Notes: a model not told the origin generated them from the letters alone. Shown: positions 1 to 8,016, counted from the first letter of the stretch. The stretch: DNA of 64,000 bases from Oryzicola mucosus (GCF_014534685.1 NZ_JACVVX010000001.1:698501-762500); one strand, 5' to 3'. Numbers and translations: made by a program.

Positions 1-104
1 TAGATGCGGCTCTGGTCGTGCCGGCCAAGGTCGTGGCCGACGCCGCGCGCGCCGACGAGCAGCCGCACCAGCCCCAGGAGCATGTTCGACAGGAGCACGA
101 TCAT
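1..104 (-). CDS. Probable lysophospholipid acyltransferase, N-terminal part only (runs off the window)
   Basis: Only the first 34 or so codons are present. The ATG at 104 overlaps the stop of the upstream phosphatidyltransferase gene (ATGA), so the two are translationally coupled. The peptide starts with a hydrophobic stretch (MIVLLSNMLLGLVRLLVG) and ends in QSRI. That resembles the beginning of PlsC-like acyltransferases, in which an NH-x4-D catalytic box follows shortly after. The box itself lies outside the window, so the assignment rests on the start and on pairing with a CDP-alcohol phosphatidyltransferase. It is tentative. Confidence 0.4.
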   Translation of the reverse strand, partial: MIVLLSNMLLGLVRLLVGARGVGHDLGRHDQSRI

Positions 105-742
105 GATGTCTTGAGCCTCGCTGCGATATCCCTCGTGCGCGTCATGCAGGTCCATGCACTTCCCACTGCAATGACCACCACGGCAATCTGCAACACCAAC
201 AGGCTGGGTGAAAAGAACCATAGGACGGACTGCGCGACGAGGGCTGCGGTCAGCACAGCCATACGGTGCTGCTTGGCCATGATGCCGCCGAAGCTCTGCG
301 GCAGGCCGAGCGAGCCGCCGAAGACGCGGACATAGGCGGTGAGCGCGGCAAGCAGAGCCGCCAACCAGCCGAGCGCCGGCCAGGCTGCGGCATAGCCTGC
401 GGCAACCAGAAACAGGCTGTCGGCGACACGGTCGGGGAACTCGTTATAGATCGCGCCCACCGGCGATTTCTTGCCGCCTTCGATGGCCACCATGCCGTCG
501 AGAAGATTGCAGACCAGCCTGAGCTGAACGCAGAGGGCGGCGCCGATCCAGGCTGCCGGGTGCGAATAGCCAAGCATCAACCCGGCGCCGATGGCGGCGC
601 AGATCACAGACCAGACGGAAATCTGGTTCGGCGTGACGCTGGATTGCGCCAGCTTGCGGCTCAGCGCTTGCGCCCAGCCGGAAGACCGGCTGGCAATCGG
701 CCTTCGCTCCGGCTGAATCTCGCTGCTTTCGGAATCCGTCAT
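101..742 (-). CDS. CDP-alcohol phosphatidyltransferase family protein with a variant active site
   Basis: A 213-residue polytopic membrane protein with about six hydrophobic segments. Members of this family transfer a phosphoalcohol from a CDP-activated donor to an acceptor alcohol in the inner membrane. The motif region reads NLLDGMVA, then eight residues after Ile, then GAIYNEFPD. The spacing matches the canonical D-x2-DG-x2-AR-x8-G-x3-D-x3-D exactly, but the first and third Asp are Asn and the Arg is Ile. The ATG at 742 was preferred over upstream starts because the hydrophobic protein begins shortly after it and GGTAGGGA lies just upstream. It is coupled by ATGA overlap to the next gene, a probable acyltransferase, suggesting a lipid-modification unit. 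The exact substrate is not evident. Confidence 0.75.
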   Translation of the reverse strand: MTDSESSEIQPERRPIASRSSGWAQALSRKLAQSSVTPNQISVWSVICAAIGAGLMLGYSHPAAWIGAALCVQLRLVCNLLDGMVAIEGGKKSPVGAIYNEFPDRVADSLFLVAAGYAAAWPALGWLAALLAALTAYVRVFGGSLGLPQSFGGIMAKQHRMAVLTAALVAQSVLWFFSPSLLVLQIAVVVIAVGSAWTCMTRTRDIAARLKTS

Positions 743-928
743 ATCCCTACCCAAACCGCCCGCCGACCGGTCATGCGGCGGTGCATTGTGCCGTGCTTGT
801 GGCGGCGCAATGTTTCTAGCGGATATCTCGGCGTGTTTCAGGCTCGGATGAATGTTTTGCACCGAAGCATGTCGCCGAGACTGTCCAGCGGTTTGCGACA
901 ACGACATACGCGTAAAAAGCGCGCGACG

Positions 929-1115
929 TCAGCCGCCGCGCCGACCGAATTTGATGTCCGAAGGCGTTGCGCCATAGACCCCTTGCGAAACGCGCGGTTG
1001 AAGGTGGAAATGTCGGCAAAGCCGCAATCGAATGCGACTTGCAGAATGCTGCGGCCACGCCGGCTGGCCAGCATGCTATACGCGGAGCTCAGCCTGTGCA
1101 GGGGTGCCAGAGTCG
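929..1115 (-). pseudogene. AraC-family regulator relic (C-terminal HTH, frameshifted)
   Basis: The minus strand encodes a typical second AraC helix-turn-helix: MLASRRGRSILQVAFDCGF followed by ADISTFNRAFRKG. The reading frame then breaks at a run of four G (979-982). Shifting by one base restores VYGATPSDIK and a stop at 931-929, as expected for the end of an AraC protein. No N-terminal sensor domain is recognisable upstream before the VOC gene, so this is a 5'-truncated and frameshifted remnant. Rejoining needs a single inserted G, so a sequencing error in the homopolymer could explain the frameshift but not the missing N-terminus. Confidence 0.65.
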
Positions 1116-1315
1116 GGGCGTCAGACGCCCGAAAGGCCGTCTCTGGGGCAGGCGAGACATGCACAATAATCTCGGCCGAAGGTGAACCTGAAGAACTATG
1201 CAGCATCGCTTCGGTGTCGGGAAGTGCGTTCAATCGAGAAATGAAATATTCGGACAAACAAACAGCACGGCAGCGAATACTGGGCCGCCTAAAGCATCTG
1301 GTCGGCACCGCGCCT

Positions 1316-1717
1316 TTATATTCCGGTGCCGCGTGCGCATGCCTCGATGTTGTTTCCGTCCGGGTCCAACACGAAGGCACCGTAATAATCGCCCGCCCCG
1401 CTGCGCGGTCCGGGTGGGCCGTTGTCGGTCCCGCCTGCTGCCAACGCTGCGTTATAGAAGGCATCCACCGTCTGTTTGTCGGCAGCAACAAAGGCGATGT
1501 GTGTCTGATTGAGGCCAGCTCGCGAACCTTCGGCCCAATAGGATGGCCGGCTTGTTCCGATCCAAAGATAAGGGATCGGCTCTTCGGCGCTTTTGCCGAG
1601 TAAAAACGCTTCCGGTCCATTGTCTATCGTCGACAGGCCGAGCGTTTTGGCAATAGCGTCATAAAAACGCCGGGCCTTTGGCAAGTCGGTCACGATGAAA
1701 CCTGTGTGGTCGATCAT
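1316..1717 (-). CDS. VOC family (glyoxalase/bleomycin-resistance fold) protein
   Basis: A 133-residue single-domain vicinal-oxygen-chelate protein. It begins with the usual MIDHTGFIVTDLPKARRFYD beta-alpha element and ends with the second metal-ligand region FVLDPDGNNIEA. His4, a conserved His (QTHIAFVA) and the Glu in NNIEA are plausible metal ligands. The fold is clear but the reaction is not; such proteins include lyases, dioxygenases and antibiotic-binding proteins. AAGG lies a few bases upstream of the ATG. It follows the sulfur operon on the same strand with a gap of about 64 nt, so it may be read through from it. Confidence 0.85.
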   Translation of the reverse strand: MIDHTGFIVTDLPKARRFYDAIAKTLGLSTIDNGPEAFLLGKSAEEPIPYLWIGTSRPSYWAEGSRAGLNQTHIAFVAADKQTVDAFYNAALAAGGTDNGPPGPRSGAGDYYGAFVLDPDGNNIEACARGTGI

Positions 1718-1781
1718 GCCTTAAAAAATCGTCGTCGACGCATTTGGTTCCCGCGCGCCGAGCCCTGCAAAACAGAAGCGC

Positions 1782-2330
1782 TTACCCAGCCTGCCTTTGC
1801 CGGCGCCAGGAATAGGCAGCACCTTTGGCGGGAAGATCAGCGGGCTTTGCCGTGGGCTGGTAGTAGAAGGGACTACCGCCGCTTTCGCCGGCCTCAAGCC
1901 GGCGCAACAGCACGGGATGGGCGATCTCGAACTCATCGAAACCGGTGCGCAGCATATGCGGCAGCTGGTCGACCAGCACCTCGCCCGTTGCCCGCACAAT
2001 GCCGGCAAAGCCATGCCGACCGCGCAAAAGCTCGGCCTTGGAATAGGAACGGCCGTCGCTGAAGGCCGGAAACGCCAGCGCGACAAGGGACAGATCACCC
2101 AGATACTCGGCGATATCCTCCAGATGCTCGCCGGGTTGCAGGATCACACCGAGCCGTTCGCGGGAGCCTGCGCGGACGCCCGGGTCGAGAACTAAAAACG
2201 TCCGCAGCGACAGGATGAAACGGCCATTGCCAGACAGTGCGTCCGCACTGTCGGCATGGATCCACTCATCATCGCGGAAGCCTTCCGGCGTCCACAGCCG
2301 GGGTGCGGCGGGCGGTGTCGCTTCGGTCAT
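1782..2330 (-). CDS. DUF934 protein, partner of the sulfite-reduction cluster
   Basis: A soluble 182-residue protein with the DUF934 hallmarks: an RLWTPEGF start, LGVILQPGEHLEDIAEYL in the middle, then SDGRSYSKAELLR and the DQLPHMLRTGFDEFEI region. DUF934 genes nearly always follow cysH or the sulfite reductase gene in alphaproteobacteria. A role in sulfite reduction is inferred from that context; the biochemical function is unknown. The ATG at 2330 is chosen because AGGA sits eight bases upstream and the family motif starts soon after. An in-frame ATG at 2354 is the alternative. The gene overlaps or abuts the end of cysH (stop at 2341), consistent with one operon. Confidence 0.85.
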   Translation of the reverse strand: MTEATPPAAPRLWTPEGFRDDEWIHADSADALSGNGRFILSLRTFLVLDPGVRAGSRERLGVILQPGEHLEDIAEYLGDLSLVALAFPAFSDGRSYSKAELLRGRHGFAGIVRATGEVLVDQLPHMLRTGFDEFEIAHPVLLRRLEAGESGGSPFYYQPTAKPADLPAKGAAYSWRRQRQAG

Positions 2331-2340
2331 ATGCAGAATC

Positions 2341-3087
2341 CTAGTGAGGGACATCGTTCAGCGTTCTTTCGAGACCGCCGAGATGAATGCCGCATTCCGT
2401 CTTGGCCTGTCCGGCCCAGCGTCCGCTGCGGGCGTCCTCGCCCGGCTTGACCGGTTGGGTGCAGGGAAAACAGCCAATGGAAAGATAGCCGTATGCGACG
2501 AGGGGATTGGCGCGCAGACCGTGGCGTTGCATGTAATCGGCCAGGTCGCCGCCGCTCCACCGCGCCAGCGGATTGATGCGGACGCGCGGGCCGACCGTCT
2601 CGAACACAGGCAATGCCGCGCGCGTCGCCGCCTGGAAGCGTTTGCGCCCGGTGAACCACGCGCCGAACGGCTCGACTCCACGCGCCATGGTTTCCACCTT
2701 GCGCACCGCGCAGCAGGCTTCCGTATCCCTTTGGTGCAAAGAGCCATCGGGATCGGCACGATTAAGCGCGGCTTCCTCCGGAGTGACGATGCGCAGATCG
2801 GTCAGGCCGAAATCGGCGACAAGCGCATCACGATAATGCAGCGTCTCCTCGAAATGCTTGCCAGTGTCGAGAAAGACGATTGGCAGCGACCGGTCGACCT
2901 CCGCGATCATGTGCAGCAGCACCGCCGAATCCGCGCCAAAGGAGGACACGGCGGCGATATCGCGCACGAAAAGATCGGTCGCGGCGCGCTCGATCACCTT
3001 GCGCGGGTCGAGATCGCCGTAGCGTGTGTCATAAGCGGCGGCCTGCTCTGCAAGCTCCGTCTCAAGCAGCCTTTGCTTCGCTGCCAT
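2341..3087 (-). CDS. cysH: Phosphoadenylyl/adenylyl-sulfate reductase (probably APS type)
   Basis: A 248-residue reductase that converts activated sulfate to sulfite with thioredoxin as donor. The substrate-binding loop is SSFGADSAVLLHM, followed by PIVFLDTGKHFEET. Two cysteine pairs (CCAVRKVE and GCFPCTQP) are those that bind a [4Fe-4S] cluster in APS-using enzymes, and the C-terminal ECGIHL carries the catalytic Cys. Known family rules therefore predict adenylyl sulfate rather than PAPS as substrate. The ATG at 3087 has a perfect AAGGAGG six bases upstream, so the longer in-frame start at 3132 is rejected. The gene overlaps the sulfite reductase gene by 26 nt. Confidence 0.95.
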   Translation of the reverse strand: MAAKQRLLETELAEQAAAYDTRYGDLDPRKVIERAATDLFVRDIAAVSSFGADSAVLLHMIAEVDRSLPIVFLDTGKHFEETLHYRDALVADFGLTDLRIVTPEEAALNRADPDGSLHQRDTEACCAVRKVETMARGVEPFGAWFTGRKRFQAATRAALPVFETVGPRVRINPLARWSGGDLADYMQRHGLRANPLVAYGYLSIGCFPCTQPVKPGEDARSGRWAGQAKTECGIHLGGLERTLNDVPH

Positions 3088-4732
3088 AAAGCGCCTCCTT
3101 GAAGGGAGCTTGCCCCACCCGGCGATAGGCATCGAGGAAGATTTCGGAGCTGTCCAGCCTGATCCTCAGATAGGTCTCGACGATGGTTTCGACGGCATCG
3201 GTGATATCCTCCGGCCCGAAACCACGGCCGATGATCTCGCCGACCGAGGTGTTCTCGTCGCCCGAACCGCCCAGCGTCACCTGGTAGAGTTCGGCCCCCT
3301 TCTTCTCAACGCCGAGAATGCCGATATGGCCGACGTGATGGTGGCCGCAGGCGTTGATGCAGCCGGAAATCTTCAGCTTCAGTTCGCCGATATCGCGCTG
3401 GCGCTCCAGCGAGGCAAAACGATGCGTGATCTCCTGAGCCACCGAGATCGACCGCGCATTGGCGAGCGCGCAATAGTCCAGGCCGGGACAGGCAATGATG
3501 TCGGTGATCAGATTGGAGTTGGCCGTCTGCAGACCGATCTCCACAAGGGAATCGTAGACCGCGCGCAGGTCAGCGCGCGCGACATGCGGCAGGATCAGGT
3601 TCTGCTCGTGCGACACGCGGATTTCGTCGAAGCCGTAGCGTTCGGCGAGATCGGCGACCGCTTCCATCTGCGAATCCGACGCGTCGCCCGGTGCCTCACC
3701 CACGCCCTTGAGCGAGATGGTTACGGCGGCGTAATCGGGATGCTTGTGGGTGACAACGTTCTGGTCGAGCCACTCGCCGAAGCTGCGCGAATCCAGCCGT
3801 GCCAGCCGCAGCGCCTCGTCGCCTTCCGGCCGCGCGACCAGCGCGGGCGGCGCGAAATAGGTCGAGATGGCGCGGATGTCGGCTTCGGGCAGTGCGAGCT
3901 CGCCGTCTTTAAGATGAGCCCATTCAGCGTCCACCTGGCGGGTGAATTCCTCCACGCCGGTCTCATGCACCAGGATTTTGATGCGCGCCTTGTATTTGTT
4001 GTCGCGGCGTCCATGCAGATTGTACACGCGCATGATGGCCGTGATGTAGGACAGCAGATGTTCTTCCGGCAGGAAGTCGCGGATTTTCTTGGCGATGATT
4101 GGCGTGCGCCCCTGCCCGCCGCCGACATAGACGGCGAAGCCCAGCGCACCGGTCTCGTCCTTCTTCAGATGCAGGCCGATGTCGTGGACCTGAATGGCGG
4201 CGCGGTCGCGCTTGGCCCCGGTCACGGCAATCTTGAACTTGCGCGGCAGGTAGGAAAACTCCGGATGCACCGACGACCATTGCCGCAATATCTCCGCATA
4301 GGGGCGCGGATCGGCAACCTCGTCGGCGGCGGCGCCCGCGAAATGGTCGGCGGTCACGTTGCGAATGCAGTTGCCGGAGGTCTGAATCGCATGCATTTCG
4401 ACGCTCGCCAGATCGGCGAGGATCGCCGGCATGTCCGACAAAGCCGGCCAGTTGTACTGGATGTTCTGGCGAGTGGTGAAGTGGCCGTAGCCCTTGTCGT
4501 ATTTGCGCGCGATGTGCCCGAGCATGCGCAGCTGCTTCGAGTTCAACGTGCCGTAGGGGATCGCCACTCGCAGCATGTAGGCGTGCAGCTGCAGATAGAC
4601 GCCATTCATCAGCCGGAGCGGCTTGAACTGATCCTCGGTGATCTCGCCGGCAAGCCGCCGCTCCACCTGGTCGCTGAACTCGGCGACACGGGCCTGTACG
4701 AAATCGTGGTCGAACTCATCGTAGCGGTACAT
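3062..4732 (-). CDS. cysI: Sulfite reductase hemoprotein (nitrite/sulfite reductase family)
   Basis: A 556-residue siroheme/[4Fe-4S] enzyme that reduces sulfite to sulfide by six electrons. It shows the family's two repeats: TRQNIQYNW and TSGNCIRNV in the N-terminal half, and the cluster-binding cysteines in CPGLDYC and SGCINACGHH in the C-terminal half. The length is normal for the ferredoxin/flavoprotein-dependent single-subunit form. AGGGAA precedes the ATG. It sits between the DUF2849 gene and cysH in a classic alphaproteobacterial sulfur operon, which favours sulfite over nitrite as substrate. No flavoprotein subunit (cysJ) is in the window. Confidence 0.92.
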   Translation of the reverse strand: MYRYDEFDHDFVQARVAEFSDQVERRLAGEITEDQFKPLRLMNGVYLQLHAYMLRVAIPYGTLNSKQLRMLGHIARKYDKGYGHFTTRQNIQYNWPALSDMPAILADLASVEMHAIQTSGNCIRNVTADHFAGAAADEVADPRPYAEILRQWSSVHPEFSYLPRKFKIAVTGAKRDRAAIQVHDIGLHLKKDETGALGFAVYVGGGQGRTPIIAKKIRDFLPEEHLLSYITAIMRVYNLHGRRDNKYKARIKILVHETGVEEFTRQVDAEWAHLKDGELALPEADIRAISTYFAPPALVARPEGDEALRLARLDSRSFGEWLDQNVVTHKHPDYAAVTISLKGVGEAPGDASDSQMEAVADLAERYGFDEIRVSHEQNLILPHVARADLRAVYDSLVEIGLQTANSNLITDIIACPGLDYCALANARSISVAQEITHRFASLERQRDIGELKLKISGCINACGHHHVGHIGILGVEKKGAELYQVTLGGSGDENTSVGEIIGRGFGPEDITDAVETIVETYLRIRLDSSEIFLDAYRRVGQAPFKEALYGSEAKAA

Positions 4733-4753
4733 GATCGTTCCCTGCGTTCAGTC

Positions 4754-5059
4754 TCAGGCGTGCCGCGCTGAGGGACGTGCCTGCTTGCCAAGGTCGGTAC
4801 GGTTGGTGGGGCCTGCGGCGCGGATGACTTCGCGCAGCCGCGTCGGGCGGATGACGCCGTCGGCCACAACGACGTCGATCAGATTGACGTCGACGACTTC
4901 GTCATTGTCGTAGGCAGCCTTGCCGATGGCCTCGAGCCGGCTTTCGCCGAGCTTGTCGGCAACCGTTTCGGCGAGATCGATGGCCTCGGCCCATGTGCCA
5001 TCGGCGGCATACCAGACGGCCTCGCCGTCGCTCAGCCGGTTGGCTGTGAGGATTTTCAT
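4754..5059 (-). CDS. DUF2849 protein
   Basis: A 101-residue protein that begins MKILTANRLSDGEAVWYA and includes WAEAIDLAETVADKLG and VVADGVIRPTRLREVIRAAGP. This is the DUF2849 family, small proteins found almost only between cysG and the sulfite reductase gene in alphaproteobacteria. An electron-transfer or assembly role has been guessed for the family but is not proven. The ATG overlaps the cysG stop (ATGA), so it is translationally coupled, and cysI begins 21 nt downstream. Confidence 0.88.
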   Translation of the reverse strand: MKILTANRLSDGEAVWYAADGTWAEAIDLAETVADKLGESRLEAIGKAAYDNDEVVDVNLIDVVVADGVIRPTRLREVIRAAGPTNRTDLGKQARPSARHA

Positions 5060-6501
5060 GCTCTGGCTCCCGCAAGAGTTTTGGGGGCGGCGGGACGGCG
5101 CGCCGAAAGCGCTTCCGAGCGGGCGAAATTGGCGCCCGCCACCGCATCGCCTATGATGGTCATGACGGGACCGTCGAGATCGTCGCGCGCTTGCAGCGAC
5201 GGCAGATCGGCCAGCGTGCCATGGAACTTGCGGCTGTTGGCGAGGCTGGCATTTTCGACCACAGCCACTGCCGTATCCGGCGACAGCCCGGCATCGATCA
5301 ACCGACCGGCCACTTCGGCCGCGACCGAGCGGCCCATATAGACAGCGACGGTTGCGCCCGAGATGGCAAGCTTAGCCCAATCCGGCAGGCTGCGGCCTTT
5401 CAGGTCGTGGCCGGTGGTAAAGACCAGCGAGGAGGTGACGCCGCGCAGCGTCAGCGGCAGTTCGAAATCGGCGGCGGCGGCAAAGGCCGACGTAACGCCC
5501 GGCACAACCTCGTAGGAGACGCCGGCATCGCGCATCGCCTGCATCTCCTCGCCGGCCCGGCCGAACACCAGCGGGTCGCCGGACTTGAGACGGACGACGG
5601 CCTTACCCTCGCGGGCGAGTTCAACCAGCAGGTCGTTGATTTCGCCCTGCGACTTGGAATGGCAGCCCTTGCGCTTGCCGACCGAGACGCGCTCGGCATC
5701 GCGACGGCCCATGGCGACCACAGCCTCGGGAACCAGCGCATCGTAAAGTATTACGTCGGCTTCCATCAGCAGGCGCTGCGCACGCAGCGTCAACAGATCT
5801 TCCGCGCCCGGACCGGCGCCGACCAGCGCGACATGGCCGCGCGCGGCACCGCCGGATGCGATCAGGCGCTCAGCCGAGGCCTTCGCCTGCTCGTGCCGAC
5901 CGGAGGCGACAGCGCGCTGCGGCTCGCCGGTGAAGAAGGATTTCCAGAAGCGCCGCCGCACCGCACCGCGCGGCAGGCTCGCATCGACCGCATTGCGCAG
6001 CGAGGCAGCCAGCGTCGCCAATCCGCCCAGCGATGGCGACAGCATCTGGTCGATGCGCGCGCGGATCATCTGCGCCAGCACAGGCCCCACACCTTCCGTG
6101 CCGATGGCGACCGCCACGGGCGCACGATTGACCAGCGCGGGCGTGAAGAAATCGCACAGTTCCGGGCGGTCCACCGCATTGACCGCAATGCCGAGACGGC
6201 GCGCATCGTCCGACACGCAACGGTCCTGGACCTCTTCGCCGGTGGCCGCGAAGACCAGCGTCGAACCCGCGATCAGCGCAGCCTCATAGTCCTGCGCGAC
6301 GTGCTCTGCGTGGCCAGCGGCAACGAAAGCGGCAAGGTCGGGTTCGATGTCCTGAGAGATGATGCGGATCGAAGCGCTGGATTGCGCCATCAGGCGCGCT
6401 TTGGCCAAAGCTTCCTCGCCGCCGCCGACGATGGACACAGTTTTACCCTCGACCCGCATAAAGACGGGGAACGCGTTGAGCTTTGCTGGAATTGACGGCA
6501 T
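5056..6501 (-). CDS. cysG: Siroheme synthase (bifunctional/trifunctional)
   Basis: A 481-residue fusion. The first ~200 residues are the precorrin-2 dehydrogenase/ferrochelatase module, with an NAD-binding VSIVGGGEEALAKARLM. The rest is the uroporphyrinogen-III C-methyltransferase, with VALVGAGPGAEDLLTLRA and VRLKSGDPLVFGRAGEE. It makes the siroheme used by the sulfite reductase encoded downstream. The ATG at 6501 is used; an upstream TTG at 6516 has no better ribosome-binding site. It is the first gene of the operon cysG, DUF2849, cysI, cysH, DUF934, so the promoter should lie in the 260-nt divergent gap upstream. Confidence 0.95.
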   Translation of the reverse strand: MPSIPAKLNAFPVFMRVEGKTVSIVGGGEEALAKARLMAQSSASIRIISQDIEPDLAAFVAAGHAEHVAQDYEAALIAGSTLVFAATGEEVQDRCVSDDARRLGIAVNAVDRPELCDFFTPALVNRAPVAVAIGTEGVGPVLAQMIRARIDQMLSPSLGGLATLAASLRNAVDASLPRGAVRRRFWKSFFTGEPQRAVASGRHEQAKASAERLIASGGAARGHVALVGAGPGAEDLLTLRAQRLLMEADVILYDALVPEAVVAMGRRDAERVSVGKRKGCHSKSQGEINDLLVELAREGKAVVRLKSGDPLVFGRAGEEMQAMRDAGVSYEVVPGVTSAFAAAADFELPLTLRGVTSSLVFTTGHDLKGRSLPDWAKLAISGATVAVYMGRSVAAEVAGRLIDAGLSPDTAVAVVENASLANSRKFHGTLADLPSLQARDDLDGPVMTIIGDAVAGANFARSEALSARRPAAPKTLAGARA

Positions 6502-6676
6502 GGCACGGGTTCTCAAGGGAGCCCGATTTTTACTCGTTCAGCCCTTCCCGCAGAAGGAATGCACTCGCGCCGCCTCAAAGGCAGTGCAATGTTTTTTCCG
6601 CGCAGGCGACGACGGGCAGAAAAAGATTCCCCAATGCGGCGCGAGAAGTTTTTTCCTCCCGCAAAGCTCGCCTCGC

Positions 6677-6702
6677 GGAACATTCTCACGCTTTTTCACG
6701 TT
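6677..6702 (+). promoter_or_regulatory. Sigma EcfG-type general stress promoter
   Basis: GGAAC at 6677-6681 is separated by exactly 17 nt from CGTT at 6699-6702. This matches the alphaproteobacterial general stress response consensus GGAAC-N16/17-CGTT. The start codon of the host-attachment gene is about 60 nt downstream on the same strand. It lies in a non-coding divergent gap, so the match is not a by-product of coding sequence. Confidence 0.7.
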
Positions 6703-6764
6703 GGCCTTGAGAAGGCGGCACGGGGCACCTGAAATGACTAGCTTTGCCTAGAAAGGGTTAGGAT

Positions 6765-7202
6765 ATGACGCAGCTGAAACTCAAGCACGGAACTTCTGTG
6801 GTCGTGGCGGACGGAGAGAAGGCGATCTTCCTGAAAAACGAGGGCGATGCAACCTATCCCAACCTCAAACTCGTGCATGAGATGAAGATGGAAAATCCAC
6901 CGTCCCGCGACCAAGGCACCGATCGCCCCGGTCGCTTCAACGACGGACCGTCCGTACACCGCAGTGCCGTCGACGAGACCGACTGGCATCGCCAGAACAA
7001 GGAGCGCTTCGCCGGCGAAGTGCTCGAAGAGTTGAAGAGCGACGACTATGAGCGCGTTGTTCTCGTCGCAGGGCCGTTGGTGTTGGGCGAAATGCGGAAA
7101 TCGTTTCCGACCGAAGTGTCATCGAAGGTGGTAGCCGAAATCACCAAGACACTGACTAACCATTCGGTGCCCGAAATCGAAAAGCTGCTGATGAAAGAGT
7201 AG
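6765..7202 (+). CDS. Host attachment family protein
   Basis: A 145-residue soluble protein of the family annotated as required for attachment to host cells. Diagnostic stretches are TSVVVADGEKAIFLKNEG at the N-terminus, the arginine/aspartate-rich DQGTDRPGRF, then DWHRQNKERFAGEV, VLVAGPLVLGEMRK and a C-terminal HSVPEIEKLL. The family name comes from an Agrobacterium attachment phenotype. The fold resembles RNase H/eRF1-like domains, so the real activity is uncertain. The gene is single, divergent from cysG, and preceded by a good sigma EcfG-type promoter, suggesting stress induction. Confidence 0.88.
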   Translation: MTQLKLKHGTSVVVADGEKAIFLKNEGDATYPNLKLVHEMKMENPPSRDQGTDRPGRFNDGPSVHRSAVDETDWHRQNKERFAGEVLEELKSDDYERVVLVAGPLVLGEMRKSFPTEVSSKVVAEITKTLTNHSVPEIEKLLMKE

Positions 7203-7280
7203 CATCGGCAAGAAGACTGCAACTGTGAAATCCTGACAGCCCACTTTTCGGCTTTTGGCCTTCACGAGCGATTGTCTTGT

Positions 7281-7310
7281 GGCCGGGGTCGCGCATCAGC
7301 GACCTCGGCC
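7281..7310. repeat. GC-rich hairpin downstream of the host-attachment gene
   Basis: GGCCGGGGTCGC and GCGACCTCGGCC form a 12-bp stem (one G-T wobble) around a six-base loop, about 80 nt after the host-attachment stop. There is no T-run on the plus side, so it is at best a weak terminator or a transcript-end stabiliser. Confidence 0.35.
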
Positions 7311-7387
7311 ACCATATTGGAAACGCGGCGGGAGTCCCTCGTCGCATCTTCCATGCTGACTGATTCCAAAAGGGCGTTGGCTGGACA

Positions 7388-7519
7388 ATGCCGCACGACA
7401 CTACGCTTATAGTCACTATCGTTGCTGGCCTCGGTCTCGCGTTCGTTTTCCGAGTTCTTGCCAACCCATTGGCTCGACGGCTTGGCGCTTTGGGTGGTTT
7501 TGTGCTATTGGTCCATTAG
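7388..7519 (+). pseudogene. N-terminal stub of a YbaL/KefB-like cation:proton antiporter
   Basis: A 43-codon reading frame starts MPHDTTLIVTIVAGLGLAFV and continues FRVLANPLARRL before a TAG. The first ~26 residues match the conserved N-terminus of YbaL/RosB-type monovalent cation:proton antiporters, normally over 550 residues long (recognised from memory of that family). After residue ~26 the sequence drifts away and stops, and no later part of the transporter follows. This is a truncated relic left after deletion, in a gap of nearly 500 nt that otherwise shows little. The bases from 7520 to 7696 contain nothing I recognise. Confidence 0.5.
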
Positions 7520-7696
7520 CTGAAGATCGACGGCAATGATGGGCAGTAAGGGCAATTGTAACGGGATGGAGTGCGATGCGTTTTCGCGCCTTAGCCGCGG
7601 CATGCTCAGCTGGTGGCGGGGCGAAGTCGCTAAGATCAAGAGTGCCTTTGCAAAGCGGGTTCGCAAGGCGTCACGGCTAGCTGCACCATTCCGCCG

Positions 7697-7915
7697 ATGA
7701 AAGAATTCGCATCTCAAATTTACGCGGCAGTGAAGTCTGGGCGCCTTAAAGAGCCGTTCGGACCGAAGGACGTTCGCCTTGCTTGCCCCGGCTGGGCGGA
7801 CAAAACCTACGGCGTTTTCCTGTCCAAACACCGAGTAGGCAATACCGGCAAAACAACGGAGCTTTTTGAGCAGGTTGGACGGGGACTGTTTAAAACGCTC
7901 CCGCGACTGCGGTAG
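7697..7915 (+). CDS. Small hypothetical protein
   Basis: A 72-residue frame with the pattern of a compact helical protein: an amphipathic start (MKEFASQIYAAVKSGRL), then EPFGPKDVRLACPGWADKTY and a basic VFLSKHRVGN segment ending in FKTLPRLR. Composition and codon use look coding, and parts resemble small conserved rhizobial hypotheticals I cannot name. There is no clear Shine-Dalgarno sequence before the ATG. It lies in the decayed region after the antiporter stub, so it may be an orphan fragment. No function is proposed. Confidence 0.45.
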   Translation: MKEFASQIYAAVKSGRLKEPFGPKDVRLACPGWADKTYGVFLSKHRVGNTGKTTELFEQVGRGLFKTLPRLR

Positions 7916-8016
7916 CCATGTTTTGAACCGCTATGCAGTCAACCACACAATACGGCCGTAGCATTAAAGTGGGCGAGCCTGTGTCGGCGGCAGCGGTGGT
8001 GTGAGGCAGCAGGTGC

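Noticed and set aside
838-1620. A complete 260-residue AraC-like protein
   Set aside because: Only the C-terminal HTH part resembles AraC; the first half is antisense-quality sequence overlapping the VOC gene in another frame.
3110-4771. Long plus-strand frame opposite the sulfite reductase gene
   Set aside because: Shadow frame; the minus strand carries the siroheme/iron-sulfur motifs and the operon structure.
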